Positions 53,548 through 63,935 of a DNA stretch of 64,000 nt are shown one piece after another (position 1 is the stretch's first letter; each line of letters begins with the position of its first letter). The translations under genes and the position numbers were made by a program. The notes under the pieces are model-generated. The model was given only the letters and a program-made list of their open reading frames with translations, did no database searches and was not told where the DNA came from. Origin of the DNA: Candidatus Aminicenantota bacterium (GTDB taxonomy: Bacteria; Acidobacteriota; Aminicenantia; Aminicenantales; Saccharicenantaceae); contig JACIYJ010000004.1 in the NCBI GenBank assembly GCA_014360015.1, forward strand, positions 86,001-150,000, in the 5' to 3' direction.

Positions 53548-55185
53548 TCAATTAAATTTTATACTCTCTAAAAAGATGCTTTCGATATCTGGTATCGGAA
53601 TTTCCATAAGTTCACCTAACACTGACTGATCGTTAAGTAAGACTTGGAGATCTGCTTGACAAAAAGAATTAAATCCCTTCTGCATTAAATTCTCTCCGAG
53701 TAATAGAATGATTCGGTTTCTGAGTTCGGGTTTCTTTTCAATTGCCTTATAAATTCTAAACTTCATTTTTAGCTCATCAATCTCACCCGAACAGCAAATC
53801 TTTCCATTTTCGATTAAAAATACTTCGTCGCAAACTCGTTCTACCTCTGGGAGTAGATGCGAAGATAGAAGGATAGTAGTTCCTTTTTCTTTAACTTCAA
53901 GAATAAAGTTCCGGATGTCTCGCATAATCAACGGATCAAGCCCACTATATGGTTCATCAAAAATCAAAAGATCGTTTTCTCCGATTATGGCAACACCAAA
54001 AGCAACCTTTTGTAAAATACCCTTAGATAGGGTCTTAATCTTTTTATCCAAATGATCATTTAATGCGAGTTTATGAGCCAGTTTTTCAGCTAATTCTGAT
54101 GCCTGTTTCTTTGTCATTCTTTCATTCTTTGCTATGAATTCAAATACCTCCCTGACGGTCATAAAAGGATATAGGCTAGCCATTTCCGGCAAATATCCAA
54201 ATTTAAAATTATTTTTTTGCTTCGCTTGCTCAGGTTTCGCTTTTCGCGAATAACATTTGATTACGCCAGCATCAGGTTTAATGAACCCTAAAATTATCCT
54301 TAAAGTAGTTGTCTTTCCTGCCCCGTTCGGACCAAGAAAACCAGTGATCTTCCCTTTCTTAATAGCAATATCTAATCCTCTTAAAATCTCTTGCTCCTTA
54401 CGAAATAATAACCCTTTCTTGTAAATCTTCCTTAATCCAGAAACCTCGAGTAGAGTCTGATTGCTGTTTTCATTATAGATAAATGTCAGATTATTTTTGT
54501 TGGCATAACGTTTGAATTCATAATAAGAACAAAAGATAAAAAATAGTGATAAAAATATAAAGAGCAAATTGTGCCATAGACTCTGTCCACCTAAACTCGG
54601 AATGAACATTATCATAACAGCACTTTTAATGCTCATTTCTTTTAAAGTTGATGGATCCCCAGCGGGAAACAACTTCAATAAAAAATACATGGCAGCACTG
54701 AATATAAAAACTATTCCTACAAAATTCATAGCCCCTTTTACCTGAGAGGACAGATAAATTCCTATACTAGCAATATAAACTGTTATCAAACAACCTTTAC
54801 CGAGTAGTTTCAGAACCTCTTGCGTTGATGATAAATTTTTATGAACAAGTCCACCGATTATAGAAAATACAACTGCAAAAAAATAAGCCACAAATATTAC
54901 TGATAAAATAGCTAAAATTTTTCCCCAGAAAAAATCAGGAATTTTAACCTTTACCAAAAACGCCTCTATCTGGCGCGTCTCAAATTCATCACGGATAAGA
55001 CCGGAGCTAAGCAATACAAATAGAAAAGCAAAGATCACCCCCAGATACCTGGCTCCCATTTCCGTAGACCTTCTCGAGATTAACAGATAGACACAAAAAA
55101 AATAATATAAAGATATAATTATCACAGATCCAATATTCGTCCTTAAAACTTTCTTCCAGGTTAATTTCATTACTTCATTGACCAT
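53548..55185 (-). CDS. ABC-2 permease/ATPase fusion protein (copy A)
   Basis: A 545-residue fusion. Residues 1-210 form six membrane segments of ABC-2 type (starting NIGSVIIISLYYFFCVYLLI). Residues about 240-540 form the ATPase domain with FLGPNGAGKTTTLRII (Walker A, about 281), TLSKGILQKVAFGVAI (signature) and NDLLIFDEPYSGLDPL (Walker B). In cluster B the same two functions are separate genes in ATPase-permease order. Permease-first fusions of this class are uncommon. It probably provides immunity or export of the cluster-A peptide. Confidence 0.85.
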   Translation of the reverse strand: MVNEVMKLTWKKVLRTNIGSVIIISLYYFFCVYLLISRRSTEMGARYLGVIFAFLFVLLSSGLIRDEFETRQIEAFLVKVKIPDFFWGKILAILSVIFVAYFFAVVFSIIGGLVHKNLSSTQEVLKLLGKGCLITVYIASIGIYLSSQVKGAMNFVGIVFIFSAAMYFLLKLFPAGDPSTLKEMSIKSAVMIMFIPSLGGQSLWHNLLFIFLSLFFIFCSYYEFKRYANKNNLTFIYNENSNQTLLEVSGLRKIYKKGLLFRKEQEILRGLDIAIKKGKITGFLGPNGAGKTTTLRIILGFIKPDAGVIKCYSRKAKPEQAKQKNNFKFGYLPEMASLYPFMTVREVFEFIAKNERMTKKQASELAEKLAHKLALNDHLDKKIKTLSKGILQKVAFGVAIIGENDLLIFDEPYSGLDPLIMRDIRNFILEVKEKGTTILLSSHLLPEVERVCDEVFLIENGKICCSGEIDELKMKFRIYKAIEKKPELRNRIILLLGENLMQKGFNSFCQADLQVLLNDQSVLGELMEIPIPDIESIFLESIKFN

Positions 55186-55364
55186 CTTTTCTCCTTGCTA
55201 CTATTTTATATATACCAAAGGCTAAGACAGCACTTCAAATACATTTAACCTAAATTCACCTTTTTTATTTTTATAACCATTTATTCTCTTCTTAAAACTT
55301 CCTAAAATTAACAATATTTATTAGTCTCGAACAAAATTGGTAATTACGACATATCGATATAGCA

Positions 55365-56672
55365 TTAGCTATTGAATGTCCAAGTCCCATCTTTCGGATT
55401 ATAAGAACAAAACGGATATTTCGCATCGAACCTACCCGATATATTTTTTGCTACGACGCGACAATCTGGGCATAAATAGCGGAACTCACAATTTTTACAT
55501 ATCATAACTTTATCTTTCGATAATTTCCACAAGGATTCTAGTTTTCTACTTCTAAATAAATTTATCAAACTATCTTTGCTTATCTGTGCAAAATAATAAT
55601 CAGAATAAAGACAGGGCCTCACTTTCCCATCAGCTGTTATCGTACATTCAAAACTCCAACATCTATTCCAATTCTTTCTTAAATAAAAATCATAAAAACT
55701 TATCCTCGAAAATTTAGAATTTGAAATATAGTATGGCCCTTCATTTATAATAAAATCCTCAGTACGATATTCTAAGCTTAAAGAATGAAAATCTCTAAAA
55801 TCAAGATTCTTTTCGATAAGATAACTTTTCGTTTCATATATCTTTTGATGGTTTAATGTCAGAGCAGGAATTATTATTCTCAACTTAACTCCATTTTCAA
55901 TTATATATGATACGTTTTTAAAAAATCCATTTAGGCTATTCTTTGTCCCTGTTATATGATCATTAAGATCTGTATCAATCGAAAATATTGGCGCCACGAC
56001 AGTAAGGTTATTTATTTTTTTCAATTCTTTTATGTTTATTAAGTCCGTTGAATTATTTAAATTAGAAAAAAGCTCAACACGCATTTTCTTATGATTAAGG
56101 TAATTTAATATAGAATAAATATCTCCATCCCACAAAAATGGATTCCCACCTGTAATATTTACAGACTCGCATCCAAAAAGGGATACTATATCTATAATAT
56201 ACTTAACTAGACCTTCGTCTAAAGATTCTTTCCTGTCAACTCGCCTCCTACAAGGGAAACATATCTGGTTCCAATAAGCTGAATTACAAAAAAGGCAAGC
56301 AATATTACATTCGGATGTCAGTTGAATTAGTACTCTTTTTAATATGATCTTCTCGTGCTTATTGTATAGACTTGGATTCAGAAACTCTTGACATCTATCT
56401 ATATATACTTGCCTATCAGCCATATGACAAACACCTAAGCGATTTAAATTTCGGCAAACCTCTATTAAATCTGGGTTTGAAAAACCCCTACTCGCTCCAT
56501 TCTGAAGTATTTCATCAATTCTTTTAGGATAGTTATCAGAAATAATATTCGCAAGTCTTCCATCGATTGAATAAACATTTCCCCTAATAAGATCATAAAG
56601 TGCACCTTTTTGAGTGCCCTTTACAAGAACAATAAAATTATTCAAATAAAAATATCGATATCTTTTTGTCAT
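55365..56672 (-). CDS. Radical SAM/SPASM protein 2 (cluster A)
   Basis: A 435-residue enzyme. The radical SAM motif is LTSECNIACLFCNSAYW (C-x3-C-x2-C, about residue 123). The SPASM-like C-terminus has FECTITADGKVRPCLYS and CKNCEFRYLCPDCR, then FCSYNP. Its N-terminus (YFYLNNFIVLVKGTQKG, ALYDLIRGNVYSID) recalls SPASM maturases of grasp-with-spasm peptide systems. It follows the first maturase gene by 77 bp and probably performs a second modification, or acts as a partner. Cluster B has no equivalent. Confidence 0.82.
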   Translation of the reverse strand: MTKRYRYFYLNNFIVLVKGTQKGALYDLIRGNVYSIDGRLANIISDNYPKRIDEILQNGASRGFSNPDLIEVCRNLNRLGVCHMADRQVYIDRCQEFLNPSLYNKHEKIILKRVLIQLTSECNIACLFCNSAYWNQICFPCRRRVDRKESLDEGLVKYIIDIVSLFGCESVNITGGNPFLWDGDIYSILNYLNHKKMRVELFSNLNNSTDLINIKELKKINNLTVVAPIFSIDTDLNDHITGTKNSLNGFFKNVSYIIENGVKLRIIIPALTLNHQKIYETKSYLIEKNLDFRDFHSLSLEYRTEDFIINEGPYYISNSKFSRISFYDFYLRKNWNRCWSFECTITADGKVRPCLYSDYYFAQISKDSLINLFRSRKLESLWKLSKDKVMICKNCEFRYLCPDCRVVAKNISGRFDAKYPFCSYNPKDGTWTFNS

Positions 56673-56749
56673 AATTGTTCCCTTTTAAATTATTTTAGTT
56701 CTCACTCTTTTTCTCTCGACCCATCATAAATTATCTCCATTCTGAATCC

Positions 56750-58222
56750 CTAGTAAAATAATAAATTATTATTTGTTTCATTTAACGAAACATAAGTTAT
56801 CAGCATATCTTTAAGTTTTCTTCTTTCTCTCTTGCAATATTGATCAGATATAAAATGCCCCTTCGCCCCCACAAAAGAGGGACATACAGAGCATACGTTG
56901 ATCGCAGGACACAAAGGGCAATGAGCTACAACTTGCTTATAGTAAGCATCATATATCTTTTTGACTTTTTGATATATTATTCCTTTTTCAACATCGCCAA
57001 TTGAAAAATGATTATTTATTCTTTCACAGATATGAAGCAATCCATCAACCGATACGAATAGTCTAAAGTTTTCTATTTTACATACGCTTGAATAATAACT
57101 TCTTTTAATTCCTGTAAAGAAATGTTTGTCGTACAATGGCTTATAGATATTCTTAAAAAAGCTGCTCAAGAAATGATACTTTTTATCTTTTTTTCCTCTG
57201 GATAAAAATATTTGATATTCTTTCAATATTTCACGGTAGCTATTTAAAAACCTTTTTGGTATTAAAGGTAATAGATTTTCATCTCTAACGGGACTTATGC
57301 GAAAATTAATATTTTCAAAAGGAATGTACTTCATGAAAAATTCGGCTATTTTCCTTAGATCATGGTTATAAGAATACGTTAAAGTCAATGTTATATTTCT
57401 AGAATATTCAGGGTTTCTTTCCAAGACCCTTAACAAATTATTATAAACAATTTCAAATGACCCTCGACCATCTGGGAATCTCCTGTTTTTATCGTGTTCC
57501 TCTCTAGGGCCATCCAAACTAATCGCCAAAGCAAATTTATGGTCCATAATATAATCAATAGTTTCTTCGTTTAATAATGTGCCATTCGTCGTAATAGAAT
57601 AGAGGATTCGATCTCTAATTTTGTTCCTCCTTTCAGCTTCTATATAGTCAACGCATTTTTTAATCAGCGGGAAATTAAGTAGTGGTTCTCCCCCATAGAA
57701 ATTTATATGGATTGTTCCGAACTTTCTTGTCCTTTTTTCTGATTTTACAATTCCTAAAAAATAATCAAGAGCTCTCTTAGCTGTATTAAAATCCATACTT
57801 CTGCCACCGTGTGTCCGATAAGAATCATATTTTCCAGAATAAAGACAATATGAACACCTCAAATTGCATTTTTCTGTTACCTCTAGAATTAAATGTTTAA
57901 TATTTGCAATGCTATTTTCAAATTCTTCAATGGATAAATCAAATGATGCGATATTTTTAATTTCTCCAGGATTAACAAAAAAAGCTTTATATTTTCGTAT
58001 TAAATTATCGGCAAGATCATAAAAATTATTTAAATCATCAATATCATATTTATCTGACAGCAATCTAACAATAGCTTCCTTGCTTCTTGAAGGATAAAGA
58101 TATAAAATTTTTTGAAATATCGGAGGATAAGGCCAAATTGTATTTGTTGATATATCATAAATATATTTGTTTCCCCTTAAGCTTTCAAATTCTATTACAT
58201 GCAACAAGTTTTTTTCTTGCAT
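56750..58222 (-). CDS. Radical SAM/SPASM peptide maturase 1 (cluster A)
   Basis: A 490-residue enzyme. The N-terminal ~110 residues (NKYIYDISTNTIWPYPP) may bind leader peptide. The radical SAM motif is LEVTEKCNLRCSYCLYSG (about residue 119), followed by INFYGGEPLLNFPLIK. The SPASM region has VCKIENFRLFVSVDGLLHIC and CPLCPAINVCSVCPSF. The motif surroundings resemble maturases of Cys-rich peptides (CcpM type), which form thioether bonds; this is judged by eye. Its gene lies 42 bp after the six-cysteine peptide gene, behind a strong hairpin. Confidence 0.88.
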   Translation of the reverse strand: MQEKNLLHVIEFESLRGNKYIYDISTNTIWPYPPIFQKILYLYPSRSKEAIVRLLSDKYDIDDLNNFYDLADNLIRKYKAFFVNPGEIKNIASFDLSIEEFENSIANIKHLILEVTEKCNLRCSYCLYSGKYDSYRTHGGRSMDFNTAKRALDYFLGIVKSEKRTRKFGTIHINFYGGEPLLNFPLIKKCVDYIEAERRNKIRDRILYSITTNGTLLNEETIDYIMDHKFALAISLDGPREEHDKNRRFPDGRGSFEIVYNNLLRVLERNPEYSRNITLTLTYSYNHDLRKIAEFFMKYIPFENINFRISPVRDENLLPLIPKRFLNSYREILKEYQIFLSRGKKDKKYHFLSSFFKNIYKPLYDKHFFTGIKRSYYSSVCKIENFRLFVSVDGLLHICERINNHFSIGDVEKGIIYQKVKKIYDAYYKQVVAHCPLCPAINVCSVCPSFVGAKGHFISDQYCKRERRKLKDMLITYVSLNETNNNLLFY

Positions 58223-58242
58223 TGGAATAATGAGTGGAAAAG

Positions 58243-58264
58243 GAGGGGGGTGATGTCCCCCCTC
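58243..58264 (-). terminator. Hairpin between peptide gene and maturase gene
   Basis: Perfect 8-bp G:C-rich arms (GAGGGGGG and CCCCCCTC on the minus strand) enclose a 6-nt loop, directly after the peptide stop codon. It is followed by CTTTTCC, a weak T-run. Such a partial terminator would give more peptide mRNA than enzyme mRNA. Confidence 0.7.
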
Positions 58265-58447
58265 TTACATTCCAATGACAGCAAGGCCTGCCCCAATTAC
58301 TCCTCCCGTTGCTGCGCATCCTAAAGATACCCAGTCGATACATCCTGTACATTCTGTGCAACTGCAATTGCACCAACTTTCATTGAGGTCATCGTTTTGG
58401 TTCAAGCCTTCTGAAAAGCCAATTTCAGTAATGGTTTTAATTTCCAT
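58265..58447 (-). CDS. Candidate six-Cys RiPP precursor peptide (cluster A)
   Basis: A 60-residue peptide from ATG 58447, behind AAAGGAGGTTATC. Residues 1-24 (MEIKTITEIGFSEGLNQ, NDDLNES) look like an acidic leader. A core WCNCSCTECTGCIDW follows, plus a sixth cysteine in SLGCAATGG. The last 16 residues (ATGGVIGAGLAVIGM) are hydrophobic with GxxxG-type spacing. The gene has its own sigma-54 promoter 26 bp upstream and precedes two radical SAM genes. It is the likely substrate of the maturases. No named family is recognised with certainty. Confidence 0.8.
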   Translation of the reverse strand: MEIKTITEIGFSEGLNQNDDLNESWCNCSCTECTGCIDWVSLGCAATGGVIGAGLAVIGM

Positions 58448-58472
58448 GATAACCTCCTTTCAATTTATTTTA

Positions 58473-58489
58473 AGCAACTCTCATGCCAA
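58473..58489 (-). promoter_or_regulatory. Sigma-54 promoter of peptide gene A
   Basis: The minus strand reads TTGGCATGAGAGTTGCT. Relative to the consensus TGGCACG-N4-TTGC(A/T), only one base differs, and GG and GC are exactly 10 bp apart. The -12 element lies 26 bp from the peptide ATG, leaving a short leader with the ribosome site. Confidence 0.88.
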
Positions 58490-58564
58490 CTTTTTCAAAT
58501 TTGCATAACTCACTGATAAATCTACTTTTAGAATATTCTTTAATATACTTTTCAATATCCATGA

Positions 58565-58599
58565 CCCATTTTACGGGGATTTTATCCCCCTAAAATGGG
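58565..58599. promoter_or_regulatory. Nested palindrome, likely activator-binding site (A)
   Basis: CCCATTTTA and TAAAATGGG form the outer dyad and GGGGAT-TTT-ATCCCC the inner one, giving a near-perfect 35-bp palindrome. It overlaps the activator's stop codon (58571-58573) and is centred about 120 bp upstream of the predicted start of transcription, the usual place of enhancer sites for sigma-54 activators. It could also end the activator transcript. Confidence 0.62.
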
Positions 58600-59641
58600 G
58601 ATTAATTCCATGCCGAGCGAGCATCTTCATAAACCTCTTATAATCGCGCTGGGTGTAGCCGGCATTAAACAGCTCCATAAGTTTCCTGTATGTTCGCGCC
58701 TCTTTAAGCCCCATCTTGATTATCGCCACCACTTCCTCCCGCTTCAGCTCCCTCTGAAGAAAGCGTTTATGAACCACCTCCCAGAAACTCTTCTTGCCCT
58801 CTACCATCTCTTTATATCTCTGAAAGACCACATTATTTGATTGATCAGGAGATTCAAAGCTTAAAGGGTGAGTGCACCCATAAAATTTTATGTCCTCGGC
58901 TGTTATCTTATTGTCATCGCAAATCACCAGGGCTCTTCTCAGGACATTCTCCAGCTCCCGAACATTGCCTGGCCAGTGGTGAGCAAGAAGCTTGTCCAGT
59001 GCCTCAGGAAGAAGGATTTTGCTAACTCCCAGCTTGTCGTTCTCCCGATTTAGTATGCTTTCAACTAATAGCGGGATGTCTTCCTTCCTTTCCCGTAATG
59101 GCGGAATATGAATATTTAATACACCAATCCTATAATATAAATCCAACCTGAATTTGCCGCAGTTTATCTCATCCAAGAGATTCTTATTGGTGGCGGCTAT
59201 GAGGCGAATATCTGCTCTGAGTTCCTCTGTCCCACCTAATCTGTAAAATATCCCTTTATCCATAAATAGCAACAGCTTGGCCTGGTTATGGAGATGAAGG
59301 TCGCCAATCTCATCCAGAAACACCGTACCTCCATCCACCAACTCTAACTTCCCCTTCTTCCTCTCCACCGCCCCGGTAAATGCCCCTTTCTCATACCCGA
59401 ATAGCTCAGATTCAAAGAGCTCTGATGATAGATTGCTACAGTTAAGATGAACGAACTCTTTCGAAGCCCGAGGACCTGACTTATGAATTAGCTCCGCCAC
59501 CAGGCCCTTCCCCACACCCGTCTCCCCGGTGATCAAGACGGGTAGATCACAGAGCGCTACCTTCTGTATTTTTTCTCTTATTTCCCTTATCGACTGGCTT
59601 TTTCCCAGAAGCCTGCTCTCAATGGAGTTCCGTAACCCCAT
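58571..59641 (-). CDS. Sigma-54 (RpoN)-dependent activator, no receiver domain
   Basis: About 356 residues. The AAA+ domain starts almost at the N-terminus: [16 protein letters not shown] (Walker A, about residue 40), [15 protein letters not shown] (GAFTGA sigma-54 contact loop, about 88), [14 protein letters not shown] (Walker B), and [12 protein letters not shown] (arginine finger). There is no N-terminal regulatory domain. The C-terminal ~100 residues ([37 protein letters not shown]) probably bind DNA. It should activate the adjacent sigma-54 promoters of the peptide genes. ATG 59641 is preferred; a TTG lies 15 bp upstream. Confidence 0.9.
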   Translation of the reverse strand: MGLRNSIESRLLGKSQSIREIREKIQKVALCDLPVLITGETGVGKGLVAELIHKSGPRASKEFVHLNCSNLSSELFESELFGYEKGAFTGAVERKKGKLELVDGGTVFLDEIGDLHLHNQAKLLLFMDKGIFYRLGGTEELRADIRLIAATNKNLLDEINCGKFRLDLYYRIGVLNIHIPPLRERKEDIPLLVESILNRENDKLGVSKILLPEALDKLLAHHWPGNVRELENVLRRALVICDDNKITAEDIKFYGCTHPLSFESPDQSNNVVFQRYKEMVEGKKSFWEVVHKRFLQRELKREEVVAIIKMGLKEARTYRKLMELFNAGYTQRDYKRFMKMLARHGINPHFRGIKSP

Positions 59642-59656
59642 CTCGAACCCCCCCAA

Positions 59657-60413
59657 GGATATACCTATTCAATTCACAAAATCATAAACCCTTTTAGCTT
59701 TACTCAAAAACATTCCAAAATAAATTAGATCCCGAGTTTTTTTCTCTAATTTATTTGTCGAAAATGAGGCATAAAAATTTAATTTTTTTGCTTTGTCTTT
59801 TAAAATTGTCCGGCAGTTAAGCTAAAGGCATAACAAATCTTCAGAAAGGGCACCATTTACAAAGATTTTACAATGGCTTTTATGGGCTTTAATGCTTCGG
59901 TCGAACCCTTTAATCGGCCATCATTAAAAAGGATAAGAACCAAAGGCTCTATTTGCCCTGCTTTTCATAGAGATATTGCATAATATGGATGCGCCAATAA
60001 TATAAAAAAACTTTAATGACAGGATAAGGCTTTAGTTGAGGTCAGAACACCATATCATAATATTAGAAACAAGGAAGCAATGGGCTTAAATTAACCTAAT
60101 AAATCCTTTCGCCCCTTTTTAAGAGAAATACTACCACGGTGCCAGACGAACAAGCCCGATAAGCAGATGAGCACTAGATCAGGCTGAGGGCCGCCCGCTT
60201 AGGGACATCATATCACCATGGTGGGATATGATTTCATCAATTCGGTACAATAACGCTTTTCGCCCTCTGGTCTGGATCATTTCTGCCGTGCTGAACAATG
60301 GGTTAGGAACAAGATATAACATCACCGTTGGCAGCATCTCCTTTCAAGCAGAAATCACGGCAAATGAGCACACATCGGTGCACGGATATCACGTCACCGT
60401 TTAAATAAAAAAA
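59657..60413. other. Gap between the rRNA operon and the activator gene
   Basis: About 750 bp, AT-rich near the activator. It should hold the activator's promoter, but I found no sigma-54 motif and no confident sigma-70 pair. Near 60380 a GGTGCACGGATATCACG-TCACC sequence resembles the REP-like repeats of the 14-33 kb region. No gene or tRNA is seen. Confidence 0.4.
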
Positions 60414-60529
60414 CCCGGCAACGACCTACTCTCCCACGGGGTTCCCCCCGCAGTACCATCGGCACTGGAGGGCTTAACTTCCGAGTTCGGAATGGGATCG
60501 GGTGTTTCCCCTCCGTTATGGTTGCCGGG
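60414..60529 (-). rRNA. rrf: 5S ribosomal RNA
   Basis: A complete 116-nt 5S gene. The minus strand starts CCCGGCAACCATAACGG and ends CGTTGCCGGG, so the terminal helix pairs. Internal landmarks CGAACTCGGAAGTTAAG and GGGAGAGTAGGTCG are typical. It is about 55 nt after the 23S 3' end in the same operon. A partial second copy is at 42600-42682. Confidence 0.95.
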
Positions 60530-61026
60530 ATTAATTATCTATGATTGCTAACAAAGCGGCATGTTTTACCTTGATAAACTTTATGGTCAAGTCTCACGGG
60601 CTATTAGTACTGGTTAGCTCAACGCCTTACGGCGCTTACACACCCAGCCTATCAACCTCGTCGTCTACGAGGGCCCTTCAGCCCCTTGCGGGGTGGGAGA
60701 TCTTATCTTGGGGCGCGCTTCCCGCTTATATGCTTTCAGCGGTTATCGCAACCGAACATGGCTACCCAGCGCTGCGCCTGGCGGCACAACTGGTACACCA
60801 GAGGTTCGTCCATCCAGGTCCTTTCGTACTATGGACAGCCCCCCTCAAATCTCCTGCGCCTGCCGTGGATAGGGACCGAACTGTCTCGCGACGTTCTAAA
60901 CCCAGCTCACGTACCCCTTTAACCGGCGAACAGCCGGACCCTTGGGACCTGCTTCAGCCCCAGGATGGGATGAGCCGACATCGAGGTGCCAAACAGTCTC
61001 GTCGATGTGAGCTCTTGGAGACTATT

Positions 61027-61079
<53 letters not shown>

Positions 61080-61200
61080 GGGACCACCGGATCACTAAGC
61101 CCTGCTTTCGCACCTGCTCGACCCGTCGGTCTCACAGTCAAGCTCCCTTATGCCTTTGCACTCTACGGCTGATTTCCAAACAGCCTGAGGGAACCTTAGG

Positions 61201-61247
<47 letters not shown>

Positions 61248-61500
61248 ACCTAACACTGTCCCTCTACCCGATAAGGGCAGTAGGTTAGAACTTCAGAACA
61301 TGAAGAGTGGTATCTCACTGGCGGCTCCACCGCACCCGGAGGTGCGGCTTCACAGCCTCCCACCTATTCTGCGCATCATGTTCCAAAATCCAATGCTAGG
61401 CTGCAGTTAAGGTGCCGGGGTCTTTCCGTCCAGCGGCAGGTAACCGGCGTCTTCACCGGTACCACAGTTTCGCCGTGCCCCTCTCTGAGACAGCGCTCAT

Positions 61501-63091
<1,591 letters not shown>

Positions 63092-63807
63092 GTTCAGAGC
63101 TTCGCTCGCCGAAGCGAGCTAACCCCTCCCCTTAACCTTCCGGCACCGGGCAGGCGTCAGACCCTATACATCGATTTTATGTCTTTGCAGAGTCCTGTGT
63201 TTTTAATAAACAGTCGCAAGAGCCATTTCACTGCGGCCTCCTCGGGCTTCGCTTATACAACTACACCCTACCGAGGCACCCCTTCTCCCGAAGTTACGGG
63301 GTCAACTTGCCTAGTTCCTTAGAGAGGGCTCACACGTGCGCCTTAGGATTCTCTCCTCATCTACCTGTGTCGGTTTACGGTACGGTCACCTGAAAGACTC
63401 CTTAGAGGCTTTTCTCGGCAGTGTGGAGTCAGCAAGTTCACAGGGCCGAAGCCCTGCTTCCCCGCCGTATTCAGGGTTAACGAGCTCCCGGATTTGCCTA
63501 AGAGCTCCCCCTACTTGGCGGCCGTGCATTTCCAATCGCACGTATGCCTATCCTCCTGCGTCCCCCCATCGTACAAACGCCTTCCAGGTGGTGCAGGAAT
63601 GTTGACCTGCTTTCCATCGCCTACGCCTTTCGGCCTCAGCTTAGGGACCGACTAACCCTGGGCGGACTGACCTTCCCCAGGAAACCTTAGATTTTCGGCG
63701 CTGCTGGTTTCTACAGCAGTTATCGCTACTCGTGCCGGCAGAGTCTCTTCCGTGCGCTCCATAAGACCTCGCGATCTTACTTCACCGCCCACGGAATGCT
63801 CCCCTAC

Positions 63808-63935
63808 CAGACAAGCGAAGCTTGTCTTCACAAAGGGGCTTTGCCCCTTTGAATCCCTATAGAAAAAATTTTATTTTTTCCAGAGAATCCAAAGGGTTAT
63901 TTACCCTTTGCGGAGACGAGCTCCGCTTGTCTCCG
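63808..63935 (-). other. Expanded helix 63 of 23S rRNA
   Basis: Between AAGCTGCGG and GGTAGGGGAGC, where E. coli has a hairpin of about 25 nt, this gene has about 128 nt. It contains four local palindromes: GGAGACAAGC/GCTCGTCTCC, AAAGGGTAAATAACCCTTT, AAAGGGGCAAAGCCCCTTT and GACAAGCTTCGCTTGTC. It resembles an intervening sequence, which may be excised by RNase III in such RNAs. Confidence 0.65.

Noticed and set aside
59657..60413. tRNA genes near the rRNA operon
   Set aside because: No cloverleaf with GTTCRANNC and a CCA-proximal stem could be found by eye in this gap or between 23S and 5S.
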